This document shows positions 16,482-24,753 of a stretch of 64,000 nt of DNA, one piece after another. Position numbers and translations under genes: made by a program. The DNA is taken from assembly GCF_008635795.1 (NCBI RefSeq), contig NZ_VWRQ01000003.1:62001-126000 (forward strand), in the 5' to 3' direction. The notes under the pieces were generated by a model. That model saw only the letters and a list, made by a program, of their open reading frames with translations, was not told where the DNA came from and searched no databases. This DNA is from Paenibacillus tepidiphilus. Lineage in GTDB: Bacteria; Bacillota; Bacilli; Paenibacillales; Paenibacillaceae. Each line of letters begins with the position of its first letter. The first letter of the stretch is position 1.

Positions 16482-17357
16482 ATGAATGACCCCCGAACCA
16501 TCCGGGTTCACTATCTGCTGCGCGCAGCGATTCTGCTGCTGTTCGCCCTGTTCATCGCCCACCTGGTCCGGCAGGATGCGCTGCATTATTATGTCGCTCC
16601 GCGCCTCGCCCGCTGGGTCAGGCTCTGCCCGCTGCCGCTCGTGCTGATGTCTCTCAGTCTCGCCCTGCAGGCACTCTTCGGCAAACGCGGCGACCTGTGC
16701 GACTGCGAGCACCGGCTGCCGGCTTCCGGAGCAGCCGGCGGAGCGCTGTATAGCCTCTTCCTGTTTCCGCTGCTCCTGGGACTGCTGCTTCCCGACCGGG
16801 CGCTCGGCAGCGCCGCCGCCGCCAAAAAAGGCTTCGAATTCGCTTACACCTCACCCGAAACGGGCAGCCGGCGCCAAGCGGACTTCCGCGCCGAGGACCC
16901 GTACAAGGCTGAATTCGCCGAGCTTGCAAGCAGGCTGCATCTCCTTCCCGTCGTACCTGTGCAGCCGGAAATCTTCTCCGAAACCATCGGCGCGCTGAAT
17001 CTGTACAAGGAGCAATTTGCCGGAAGAACTGTCCAGGTAACCGGCTTTCTCTACCGGGAACGGGGAGCCGGAGGGATAGACATGTTCGCCGTCAGCCGCT
17101 TTCTCGTCCAGTGCTGTACAGCGGATGCCACCCCGGTCGGTATCATGCTCCACCCGCAGACGCCAATAAGCCTGCCCGCAGACACCTGGATTCAGGTTCG
17201 GGGCAAGCTTGAGGTTGTAGCCTATGGAGACGGCGAGATCATGGGGCTGGTTCCCGAGACTATCAGCACCGTCCCGCAGCCGGCCACGCCGTATGTCTAT
17301 ACCAGCGCGGATTCGGTAGCGGCATGGGATGAGCTCTCGCAGAAAGCTGCTTATTAG
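16482..17357 (+). CDS. TIGR03943 / YcgQ family membrane-anchored protein
   Basis: The 291-residue protein has N-terminal membrane helices (about residues 11-30, 40-60, 88-106), a cytoplasmic-type DLCDCEHRLP cysteine cluster (about 69-78) and a large C-terminal domain. The latter carries GFLYRERGAGGIDMFAVSRFLVQCCTADATPVGIML, the family signature with a CC pair. It is the usual partner of the COG0701 permease. AGGAGG lies about 10 bp before the ATG. Its stop codon overlaps the convergent NusG-II gene by 4 bp. A role in zinc uptake or insertion is inferred from context. Confidence 0.85.
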   Translation: MNDPRTIRVHYLLRAAILLLFALFIAHLVRQDALHYYVAPRLARWVRLCPLPLVLMSLSLALQALFGKRGDLCDCEHRLPASGAAGGALYSLFLFPLLLGLLLPDRALGSAAAAKKGFEFAYTSPETGSRRQADFRAEDPYKAEFAELASRLHLLPVVPVQPEIFSETIGALNLYKEQFAGRTVQVTGFLYRERGAGGIDMFAVSRFLVQCCTADATPVGIMLHPQTPISLPADTWIQVRGKLEVVAYGDGEIMGLVPETISTVPQPATPYVYTSADSVAAWDELSQKAAY

Positions 17358-17758
17358 ATGACTGCATCAAGTGCATCCGGGTCGTTCACCGGGGCCGCCG
17401 GGTTGATCACCTCAACCATCAGTCTTGCCGGGATGCAAATAATCTGCTGCCTTGGCCTGGAAATGAAGCCCATATCCAGTGCAATCGGCAGCGGTGCATC
17501 GGAATAAGTCATTTCAATACCGTAATCGTATACCTTCAGAATATTGTGTCCATATTTGGTCTTGATGTCGATGACCTGCTCCTCTTTGGTCAATGGCACG
17601 GTCTGATACGTTTTGCCGTTGATAGAGATGACTGCCTGAAGTTCTCCTTGCGTAAAGTGCTCATTGCGTTCCTTCAGCCACTTCACCCCATAGAAGGAAG
17701 CAGCCGCCAGCAGGACCACCAGGATCAGCACGATATCTCCGCGTTTCAGCTTTTGCAA
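17354..17758 (-). CDS. NusG domain II-containing protein under a Zur box
   Basis: The 134-residue protein has one N-terminal membrane helix (about 8-25) and then a NusG_II-type beta domain: AVISINGKTYQTVPLTKEEQVIDIKTKYGHNILKVYDYGIEMTYSDAP followed by QIICIPARLMVEVI, where the Cys in IICIPARL is characteristic of the family. The function of these extracytoplasmic domains is not established. TTG at 17758 has AAAGGA 8 bp upstream. Its promoter spacer contains a palindromic Zur box (17788-17802), and no other gene could use that promoter, so zinc control is likely. It converges on and overlaps the YcgQ-like gene by 4 bp. Confidence 0.82.
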   Translation of the reverse strand: MQKLKRGDIVLILVVLLAAASFYGVKWLKERNEHFTQGELQAVISINGKTYQTVPLTKEEQVIDIKTKYGHNILKVYDYGIEMTYSDAPLPIALDMGFISRPRQQIICIPARLMVEVINPAAPVNDPDALDAVI

Positions 17759-17781
17759 TGTTGTGATCCTTTCGTCAAGCT

Positions 17782-17802
17782 ATTATAACGTAATAATTAC
17801 GA
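17782..17802 (-). promoter_or_regulatory. Zur box and -10 of the NusG-II gene
   Basis: Leftward, TCGTAATTATTACGT (17802-17788) is a 7-1-7 palindrome with one mismatch to the Zur consensus. It is immediately followed by a perfect -10, TATAAT (17787-17782). The box therefore fills the -35/-10 spacer, the classic place for a repressor. The -35 (GGTATT around 17810) is poor. The start codon is 24 bp further on. Confidence 0.82.
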
Positions 17803-17905
17803 ATAATACCACTATAGCCAACACGGCTGCGCATTGTCAACCCTTGCGCAGCCGTTTGTGTATCCGGCGCAGCCAGAATGTAATTCCGGCCCGGCTGCTG
17901 AGAAT

Positions 17906-20578
17906 CTACCTGCGCACATGCGGCGTCCATTCCCGGAGCACCCGCTCCAGCTCAGCCGTGCGGATCGGCTTCGCGATGAAATCCTGCATGCCTGCCTTCA
18001 GGCAGATATCCCTATCCTCCTCCCTTGCAAAAGCAGTCGCAGCAATGATTACCGGATACAAGCCGAGCTCCTCGCGGATCTTGCGGGTGGCTTCTATACC
18101 GTCCATCACCGGCATCTGGATATCCATAAAGACAAGGTCATAACGGCGGGACGTCACCGCCTCCACCGCCAATCTGCCGTTGGACACCTCATCGGCGGCA
18201 TATCCCAGGTTGTGAAGATAAGCCTTCAGCAGCTCAAGATTCACCGGATGATCTTCAGCGATCAGGATCGACAGCGGACCGTACTGGCCGGCGGACTTCA
18301 CCGAAGACGAAACGGGGCTCAGCGGCTGAGAATAATAACCGGGCACGAAGCCGCTCTCTTCACGGGGCAATGCCGCATTTACGGTAAAATAAAACTCCGA
18401 GCCCTGGTCCGGGATGCTGTCCACCCCGATGGCTCCGCCCAGCAATTCAACCAGCTTCTTGCTGATGGCCAGGCCCAGCCCGGTACCGCCGTACTTGCGG
18501 TTAATTGCGGGATGGAGCTGGGAGAAGGATTGGAACAGCAACTTCTGGCTGCCTTCGGGAATGCCGATCCCGGTGTCCTTCACCGTGAATTTGAGAATCA
18601 CCTGATTATGGGCAGGGGCAGAGACCGGAGCAGCCTTCACGGTTACTTCGCCTTCATCGGTGAACTTTACCGCATTGCCGACGAGGTTGACCAGAATTTG
18701 CCGCAGCCTGCCTTCATCCGTCACTACCAGCGGCGGCAGGGCCGGGTCCAGCTCGATGCGCAGCGTCAGCCCTTTCTCCTTCACCCGCGGATAAAAAATC
18801 TCCGACACATTCTGCATTACCTGGCGCAGCTCAACGGTCTGCGGCTCAAGGGTCATCATTCCCGCTTCGATTTTGCTGAAATCAAGCACTTCGTTCAGGA
18901 TATGCAGCAGCTGGCCGCCGCTCTTGTTGATAATACCCGTATAATACTGCTGCTCTTCATTCAGCTCCGTTCCCGCCAGCAGATCGGCCATTCCGATAAT
19001 TCCGTTCATCGGCGTCCGCAGCTCGTGGCTCATAATGGCGAGGAACTCCGATTTGGCCCGGTCCGCCTGCTCGGCGGACTCCTTGGCGCGGACAATTGCC
19101 TTCTCCTCGGTAATATCGCGGAATACAACGACAGCCCCTTTGCGCACCCCATTGTCGAACAATGGCGTCATCCGGTAGCTGACCAGGAAGCTCGATCCGT
19201 CCTGCCGCCAGAACACGCCTTCCTTCTCCTCGTAGGACAGATGCTCCTGCAGCCATTCCTCCGCCGAATTGCGAATACCGGGATATGGCTCACCAGCCAG
19301 CCAGGTCTGCTCGATCGTGTTCAGCTTGCCGCCCCGCTCCAGCTCCCGCGTACCGTAGCCGAGCATCGCCGATGCCGCAGGATTGATGAAGACGGTCTCG
19401 CCTTGCAGATTCATGCCGAAGATCCCTTCGGATACCGAGTTCAGAATCAGCGAATGTTCATAGCTCAGCTTCTCGATCTGCTCCAGATGGCGTTTACGGT
19501 CCGTGATGTCGCTGATGATGGCGAAGACACCCACTACCTGGTTATCCTCCATAATCGGCACATAAATGATACTGACTTCAACGGCGTGCCCTTCTTTATG
19601 GATGATCCGGCTCTCGAAGGTCTGGGCCATGCCCTCAGCCGCCGCCGCAAATCTCCCAGCCACAAACCCAAGCTCGGACGGGTCCATAATATCGCTGTAC
19701 CCGGACATCAGCAGGCTTTCGCAGGAATAACCCGTCAGTCCGCGGAGACTCTCATTCAGGGAGCGAATCCGTCCCGACCGGTCCATTGCGATGATCGCCG
19801 CCGGATTGTATTCGAAGAGCGACTTATAACGGTTCTCGCTCTCCCGCAGCCGTAATTCATACTGCTTGCGTTCGGAGATATCGCGGGTGATGCCGATAAC
19901 TTCACCGGCTCCGCCCGCTCCTTCGTATGTATAGCGCAAAGTCGTTTCCGTCCATATGTAAGTGCCGTCCTTGCACCGAAAGCGGAAAACGACCGGTTCA
20001 AGCGGTTGCCCGTCTCTGCTCAGGCGTAAATAATCACGAACTTTCGCCTCATCCTCCGGGTGAACGTAATTCATTCCCGGCGAGCCGATCATCTCTTCGG
20101 GCGTATAGCCGAACATCTCCTGGCAGATAGGCGAAGCATATAAATAAGTGGCCTGCGAATCCGCAGCATTCCGTGAAATGAAGTCACGGGAATACTCCGA
20201 TATCAGGCGCTCCTTATGTTTGATTAATGTCAGCTCGGCCACCATGTCCAAGGGATCGCCCTGCTCCCCGTAGGTCAGATAGATGTGCAGCGCCCCCCGG
20301 AAGCTCCCGCCGTCCCTGTGCAGGAAGCGGAGCTCCAGCTCGGCTTCTCCTTCCGGATAGCTCTTCAAGGCCGCCAGCGCCTGCATATGCGTATACAGGC
20401 ATCTGTCTTCCGGATGGATCAGCTTCAGGTAGTCGATTCCCGCCAGTTCTTCTTCAGCATAGCCGAACATCCGGAGAAATGCCGGATTGGCCATCCGCAC
20501 AATGCCATCATGGGCAGAGATTGCGGCAAATCCGTTGGAGGAGCGCATATACAGATTTTTTAACAGTGTATCTGACAA
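17906..20578 (-). CDS. Hybrid sensor histidine kinase / response regulator with four PAS domains
   Basis: An 890-residue protein with no membrane helices, so it senses inside the cell. PAS domains lie at about residues 8-120, 125-240, 247-362 and 373-492, each ending in a PAC-like (I/V)xDITE(R/K) element. HisKA has H518 in FLAIMSHELRTPMNG. The ATPase domain has N635 (NAVKF), DTGIGIP and GGTGLGL. The C-terminal receiver has D819 in DLVFMDIQMPVMDG. Phosphate would pass from H518 to D819; no HPt or output domain is fused, so a separate partner is needed. The start is TTG at 20578 with GGAGG 8 bp upstream. Ligand and targets are unknown, and it is not in an operon. Confidence 0.93.
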   Translation of the reverse strand: MSDTLLKNLYMRSSNGFAAISAHDGIVRMANPAFLRMFGYAEEELAGIDYLKLIHPEDRCLYTHMQALAALKSYPEGEAELELRFLHRDGGSFRGALHIYLTYGEQGDPLDMVAELTLIKHKERLISEYSRDFISRNAADSQATYLYASPICQEMFGYTPEEMIGSPGMNYVHPEDEAKVRDYLRLSRDGQPLEPVVFRFRCKDGTYIWTETTLRYTYEGAGGAGEVIGITRDISERKQYELRLRESENRYKSLFEYNPAAIIAMDRSGRIRSLNESLRGLTGYSCESLLMSGYSDIMDPSELGFVAGRFAAAAEGMAQTFESRIIHKEGHAVEVSIIYVPIMEDNQVVGVFAIISDITDRKRHLEQIEKLSYEHSLILNSVSEGIFGMNLQGETVFINPAASAMLGYGTRELERGGKLNTIEQTWLAGEPYPGIRNSAEEWLQEHLSYEEKEGVFWRQDGSSFLVSYRMTPLFDNGVRKGAVVVFRDITEEKAIVRAKESAEQADRAKSEFLAIMSHELRTPMNGIIGMADLLAGTELNEEQQYYTGIINKSGGQLLHILNEVLDFSKIEAGMMTLEPQTVELRQVMQNVSEIFYPRVKEKGLTLRIELDPALPPLVVTDEGRLRQILVNLVGNAVKFTDEGEVTVKAAPVSAPAHNQVILKFTVKDTGIGIPEGSQKLLFQSFSQLHPAINRKYGGTGLGLAISKKLVELLGGAIGVDSIPDQGSEFYFTVNAALPREESGFVPGYYSQPLSPVSSSVKSAGQYGPLSILIAEDHPVNLELLKAYLHNLGYAADEVSNGRLAVEAVTSRRYDLVFMDIQMPVMDGIEATRKIREELGLYPVIIAATAFAREEDRDICLKAGMQDFIAKPIRTAELERVLREWTPHVRR

Positions 20579-20766
20579 TGTTGTAGCCTCCTCTGTGAAA
20601 GTGGGGGACCCCGGTTATTTTACAGTATACCTTTTTTTCGGAATAATGGCTTTAGATATGAAGTCTATCACAGTGTTCCGGGTTGAAGAATGAGACAATC
20701 GCCGCAAAAAGCTGGGATTCCAGGAGGACCGCCTGTGTATAAAGAACGAAAGGAAGGTTGCGCAAA

Positions 20767-21132
20767 ATGAAATTTCAGGGAATTTGTCTTATTACCGGAG
20801 ACGTGGTTGCACTCGCCCGATTCTATGACCGTATCCTGCAGACCTCGTCTGTGATTGATCCGGTACATACGGACATCGCTACATCGGGGGCCGGATTGGC
20901 GATATACTCCAGAGAGGCTGCACGGGAAGATATGGCGCTCTGCCTTGATGCGGGGGCCGGAAACATGACGCTGACGTTTGTTGTGGAGGACGTGGATGCC
21001 GAACACCTCAGGCTGCAGGCGCTCGGAGTACAACTGCTGAATGAACCGGTCACCCGCCCCTGGGGAGCGCGCTCGCTGCAGTTCGCCGATCCGGACGGCA
21101 ATGTCATCAGCTTCACCCAGCCCAGCAGGTAA
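20767..21132 (+). CDS. VOC family protein (glyoxalase/dioxygenase fold)
   Basis: The 121-residue protein has the paired beta-alpha-beta-beta-beta modules of the vicinal oxygen chelate fold: GICLITGDVVALARFYDRIL at the start, TLTFVVEDVDAEHLRLQALG in the middle, and WGARSLQFADPDGNVISFTQP at the end, the last being the most conserved VOC element. Metal ligands are not fully clear, so catalytic activity is uncertain. ATG at 20767 has AAAGGAAGG 9 bp upstream. It is divergent to the hybrid kinase and monocistronic. Confidence 0.85.
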   Translation: MKFQGICLITGDVVALARFYDRILQTSSVIDPVHTDIATSGAGLAIYSREAAREDMALCLDAGAGNMTLTFVVEDVDAEHLRLQALGVQLLNEPVTRPWGARSLQFADPDGNVISFTQPSR

Positions 21133-21143
21133 AATGGATCGGA

Positions 21144-21188
21144 CTGTATGAGAAGCTGTATTAGAAGCTGTATTAGAAGCTGTATGAG
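21144..21188 (+). repeat. Short tandem repeat, 12 bp unit
   Basis: CTGTATTAGAAG-type units begin at 21144, 21156, 21168 and 21180, about 3.5 copies, the first with G in place of T (CTGTATGAGAAG). They start 12 bp after the VOC stop codon. This looks like replication-slippage expansion; no function is apparent. Confidence 0.8.
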
Positions 21189-21197
21189 GAACTTTAA

Positions 21198-21379
21198 GTG
21201 TATTTTATACAACTATAACTGCCGGTTGCCCGCTACATCGCGCTATAATTGCATTCGGTACAACTATAATCCGGTTATTGGACCTTTTCGCCGGAATCCC
21301 TTCTCTTTAAGTGTACGAAATACAATTAAACTGAAAAAAAGGACTCCGGGGGCCAAAATAGCTGTACGTTATACACTTA
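21198..21379 (+). repeat. Intergenic array of four TGTA-N5-TACA motifs (copy A)
   Basis: Four 18 bp motifs start at 21198, 21249, 21311 and 21362, so spacings are 51, 62 and 51 bp. Sequences: GTGTATTTTATACAACTA, TTGCATTCGGTACAACTA, GTGTACGAAATACAATTA, CTGTACGTTATACACTTA. Each is TGYA-N5-TACA plus an A/C-rich tail. The third core is the exact reverse complement of the TGTATTTCGTACA core in the array at 29794. The spacers (33, 44, 33 bp) share little sequence. No ribosome site or consistent frame is present. The remainder of 21380-21609 contains nothing I can name. Confidence 0.88.
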
Positions 21380-21609
21380 TCCTCCTTTGCCGGGTAGTCG
21401 TGGTGAGTCTGGAGCGATTACGGCACCAGAAGCAAGCCTGAGCGCTTCTTCAACGTGAGGAAGGTAAGCAATGGCGGCAAGCCGGATGAAGGAAGCGAAA
21501 GGAAGGCATTGGGACAAGTGAACAAGCTTGGGTTCCAGGGGGTCTGGGAGGCCGGGGGTTCCGGGGACCAGCGGGTTCCTGCTTCGAACAAGCCACAGCA
21601 CGGACAATA

Positions 21610-21657
21610 AAGCAGAGCAGCGATCCTCCAAGCGGGAATCGCTGCTCTGCTTTTTTT
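21610..21657. terminator. Strong hairpin terminator (bidirectional)
   Basis: AAGCAGAGCAGCGAT pairs perfectly with ATCGCTGCTCTGCTT around a 12 bp loop. On the plus strand TTTTTTT follows; on the minus strand TTTATTG follows. It lies 40 bp beyond the stop of the leftward ABC operon. A hairpin with the same AGCAGAGCAGCG arm occurs at 30973. Confidence 0.8.
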
Positions 21658-21696
21658 GGGTGCAACCGTTTGAAGCAGTGAGGTGCAGCGCGGCTT

Positions 21697-22329
21697 CTAG
21701 TCCAGCCGCCGGCGCGGCAGCAGCCAGGCACAGACCAGGGCCAGCGCCAGGGCAAGTCCGCCGAGCAGCCATTGATTCCGGCCCCATCCCCCCTTCAGGA
21801 GGCCGAACAGATAGAAAGACCCGGTCAGCCTCCCTTTCGTGGAATAATCGATTAAATACCAAGCGAATCCCGCGATATAACCGGCCGGAAGGCTGCCCAG
21901 CAGCAGCGCCGCGGTCATCCCAAGCGACCCCAGTGCGGCTGCGGCAATGGCAACACTGCCGGTGAGGGACCATACTTCGATGGCTGCCCCTTGCTGCCGG
22001 AGGTATATGTACAGCAGGCCTACCGCCAGGAATACAAAAACGAAGGTGGCGAGCCAGCGGAACAGGAAGAGCGGGAACGGCCGGACGGCCTTTCCAAAGA
22101 CGACCTCGCCGATTCCCCCTTCTTCCAGCAAGGCCAGATGGGGGAAGACAATCAGCCCGATGAAGCTCAGCAGCAGCGCGCCCAGCTTGCCCGCCTCGGC
22201 GGCTCCCATCAGAATCGGGTCCATGAAGAAGGGGATTACAGCTAGCAGCAGCAGTGACAACAGCCAGGAATAGTTGGCGGTGAGCTTGAGATTGTACCAG
22301 CCCAGCTTCACCGTACCTTGGCCCGGCAT
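21697..22329 (-). CDS. ABC transporter membrane protein (second permease subunit)
   Basis: A 210-residue membrane protein with five to six helices (LLSLLLLAVIPFFMDPILM, LGALLLSFIGLIVFPHLALL, LFLFRWLATFVFVFLAVGLLYIYL and so on). Its ATG at 22329 overlaps the stop of the permease gene upstream (ATGA), which shows translational coupling. It resembles the second membrane subunit of an ABC-2 type exporter. It is the last gene of the leftward sigma / small membrane protein / ATPase / permease / permease run. Substrate is unknown. Confidence 0.75.
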   Translation of the reverse strand: MPGQGTVKLGWYNLKLTANYSWLLSLLLLAVIPFFMDPILMGAAEAGKLGALLLSFIGLIVFPHLALLEEGGIGEVVFGKAVRPFPLFLFRWLATFVFVFLAVGLLYIYLRQQGAAIEVWSLTGSVAIAAAALGSLGMTAALLLGSLPAGYIAGFAWYLIDYSTKGRLTGSFYLFGLLKGGWGRNQWLLGGLALALALVCAWLLPRRRLD

Positions 22330-23552
22330 CAGAGCGCCTCCGCCGGGGCTGAAGACTTCTTGCCCCTTCTTGGCTTTCTGAATACAGCGCCGGCGTCTGC
22401 CCTGCTGCGGTCCCGTTCCCATAACCACGCCGCTCCCGCAGCCAGAAGAACGGCCAGCACCAGATAAAAGCCCCTGTTCAGAGCGATTTCATCCGCCCAA
22501 TCCCGGTACAGGTTGTAATCATTGGGAGAATTGAAGCGGATCAGCAGCCTGTAGAAGTCATAGGAGCCCATCAGCGGCAGCAGCGAAATAAACCACCAGA
22601 CAAGCTGCAGGGCAACCGGGACGATTCCCCGGCGGAACAGCATGGAGCCGAACATTCCGAAGGCAACGGATGCCCAGACCGTCGGCAGCAGCCACCAGGC
22701 CGTATATCCAAGGAATGCGCTAAGGGCCTCTCCCAATTGGCCTTCCAGCTCCAGGACGTTTACCGTCTGCCAGGCGCCGAGGACGGCCAGCAGGAGGTAT
22801 ACGATAGAGAGCATAATGCCCAGCGCTATGAATTTGGAGCCGACATAGGCCCAGCGGGATACGCTGCGGCTGTAAATCAGCTCGCTCATCCGGCTGGAGC
22901 GGTCCCGCAGCAGGAGGAACGCCGACAGGAACACCGGAAATACACCGGCTGATAAGGACAGGTAATCACAGAAATAACGGGCGGCTCCAGGCAGCAGTTC
23001 TCCTGCGGATACCTTGGCCTCATAGTCGGCAGCTACTTGTTTCTGCGCGGCCAGAGCCTCTTCCGGTGTTTCCACGTTAATCCGGAAGCTATCCACACCA
23101 ATCCGGTAAAAAGAGTTGCCGCCGAGCTCCCGGTTTAAATCTCCGGTAATTTGATGGACATCATCCATCGTATACTGATCCGCATTCTGTATAACTTTCT
23201 CTAGTTCGGATGCCGCAGCAGAGAGCGCCTGCTTCTCTCTCTCACTGAGCCTTGTATCTACAAGAAACCCGAGCCGCAGCTTCTGGACAGTTCCGGATTC
23301 CAGATTCCACTTCATTTCCTGCTGTATACTTTGCGCTAATTCACCGGCATTTGCCGGCAGCCTCCAGCCGTATAACGGGTGCTCGGCCGTGCCGATATTT
23401 TGCGGAGCGGAGCTTGACGGCGGGCCGAGTTCACCCCAGGTCTCGTCGGTGGCGTACTGGGTAAAGTAGAAGAAGCAGGAGACCACAATGAACAGATAGA
23501 ACACCAGACTGCGCAGAGTCATGCGCATTTCCTTCCCGATCAGTTCCCTCAT
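22329..23552 (-). CDS. ABC-2 type transporter permease
   Basis: A 407-residue protein with one N-terminal membrane helix (about 13-31), a large extracytoplasmic domain (about 35-205) and then five or six helices in the C-terminal half. This is the standard ABC-2 layout with an extended first loop. The element DRSSRMSELIYSRSVSRWAYVGSKF is typical of ABC-2 permeases next to the second helix. The start overlaps the ATPase gene stop by 4 bp (ATGA), and the end overlaps the next gene in the same way. Its cargo cannot be predicted. Confidence 0.85.
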   Translation of the reverse strand: MRELIGKEMRMTLRSLVFYLFIVVSCFFYFTQYATDETWGELGPPSSSAPQNIGTAEHPLYGWRLPANAGELAQSIQQEMKWNLESGTVQKLRLGFLVDTRLSEREKQALSAAASELEKVIQNADQYTMDDVHQITGDLNRELGGNSFYRIGVDSFRINVETPEEALAAQKQVAADYEAKVSAGELLPGAARYFCDYLSLSAGVFPVFLSAFLLLRDRSSRMSELIYSRSVSRWAYVGSKFIALGIMLSIVYLLLAVLGAWQTVNVLELEGQLGEALSAFLGYTAWWLLPTVWASVAFGMFGSMLFRRGIVPVALQLVWWFISLLPLMGSYDFYRLLIRFNSPNDYNLYRDWADEIALNRGFYLVLAVLLAAGAAWLWERDRSRADAGAVFRKPRRGKKSSAPAEAL

Positions 23553-24424
23553 CGGACCGCTGCCTCCTTGCGCATCAAGTACAGGTATGCATCCTCAATT
23601 GAAGGAACGGCCGGCTGAGCATCTGCATAGGGCCTTTCATCGGCAAGAATACGGATGCGCATCCCGGTCCCCTCCGGCACGGCGGACAGCACCGGGAACC
23701 GCTCGCGTTCCCGTTCCCACTGGCCGCGTTCCAGCTCAGCCGTCCAGATCCGGCCGGCGGCTGCAGCGGTCAGCTCGCTGGTCCGGCCGTGATAACGCAG
23801 CTCCCCCCGGTGCAGCACGGTCATCTGCTCGCAGGTCGATTCCACGTCCTCTACGACATGCGTGGAGAGCAGCACAATCCGCCCTTCGGAGAACCGGTTC
23901 AGCAGCTGCCGGAAGCGGATCCGCTCCTCCGGGTCGAGCCCCGCCGTCGGCTCGTCGACGATCAGGAGCTGCGGCTCATGCACCATCGCCTGGGCGACGC
24001 CCAGCCTGCGCTTCATCCCGCCGGAGAGGGCCTTCACCTTCGTCCGCCGCTGCTGCGTCAGATTGACCTGCTCCAGCAGCGCATCAATTCTCCGCTTGCG
24101 TTCGGCGCGGCTCTGCATCCCTGACAGCAAGGCCAGATAGTCCATTGCCTCCAATACCGTCATTCCCGGGTAGACGGCGAATTCCTGTGGCAAATAGCCG
24201 ACCATCCGCCGGATTTGCGCTTTGTCCCGCAGCGGAATGCCGCCGATGAAGGCATTGCCGGAGCTTGGCTCCAGCAGGGTGGCGAGCAGCCTCATCAGCG
24301 TGGTTTTGCCGGCTCCATTCGGACCGAGCAGCCCGTGTATGCCTTCGCCGATGCGCAGGCTGATCCCGTTCAAGGCCGTTTTGCCGCCATACGATTTGCT
24401 TAATTGTTCAATGTTCAGTTCCAC
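23549..24424 (-). CDS. ABC transporter ATP-binding protein
   Basis: The 291-residue ATPase has Walker A GPNGAGKTT (about 35-43), a Q-loop in GYLPQEF, signature LSGGMKRRLGVAQAM, Walker B LLIVDEPTAGLDPEE and the H-loop LLSTHVVED. It is of the CcmA/YhaQ-like exporter class that pairs with ABC-2 permeases. GTG at 24424 is the start. Tight overlaps with both permease genes show that the three form one transporter. It follows the sigma-factor pair, which may regulate the operon. Confidence 0.92.
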   Translation of the reverse strand: MELNIEQLSKSYGGKTALNGISLRIGEGIHGLLGPNGAGKTTLMRLLATLLEPSSGNAFIGGIPLRDKAQIRRMVGYLPQEFAVYPGMTVLEAMDYLALLSGMQSRAERKRRIDALLEQVNLTQQRRTKVKALSGGMKRRLGVAQAMVHEPQLLIVDEPTAGLDPEERIRFRQLLNRFSEGRIVLLSTHVVEDVESTCEQMTVLHRGELRYHGRTSELTAAAAGRIWTAELERGQWERERERFPVLSAVPEGTGMRIRILADERPYADAQPAVPSIEDAYLYLMRKEAAVR

Positions 24425-24444
24425 TTCAGGCCCCTCTTCCCTAA

Positions 24445-24753
24445 TTAATTGCTTCCACTGCCAGTGCGCTTGTCCGCATTCCAGCTTAATTCGAATCGCT
24501 CCACAGCCATTCCGGCTCCGAAGAGCAGCAGCGACACCAGGATACAGATGCCTTCATTAATCTCTCCGTACAGGCTCATTCCTGCAGCCGAGACCGTAGA
24601 TCCGAGAACCACCGCAACTTTGACCCAACGTTGTCTGGCCAATATTCTGTGGTTATGCCGGACCTTCTCCGCCTCGCGTTTGTCGTATTCCAGCAGGCGG
24701 GCTTTCCGGTAGACTTCATCCAGAAATGCTTGCTCCCGTTCTTCTGAGTTCAC
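24445..24753 (-). CDS. Small membrane protein coupled to the ECF sigma factor
   Basis: A 102-residue protein with a charged N-terminal half (NSEEREQAFLDEVYRKARLLEYDKREAEKVRHNHR) and two C-terminal membrane helices (about 51-68 and 73-90). GTG at 24753 is chosen because AGGAGGAG lies 7 bp upstream; this makes it overlap the end of the sigma gene by 38 bp. By position it could act as an anti-sigma factor, but it lacks the zinc-binding HxxxCxxC motif of the common ASD fold, so that is inference only. Confidence 0.7.
   Translation of the reverse strand: MNSEEREQAFLDEVYRKARLLEYDKREAEKVRHNHRILARQRWVKVAVVLGSTVSAAGMSLYGEINEGICILVSLLLFGAGMAVERFELSWNADKRTGSGSN

Noticed and set aside
17834..19855. 673-codon open frame opposite the hybrid sensor kinase
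   Set aside because: The minus-strand protein has complete PAS, HisKA, ATPase and receiver motifs. The plus-strand frame has none and starts inside the zinc-box region.
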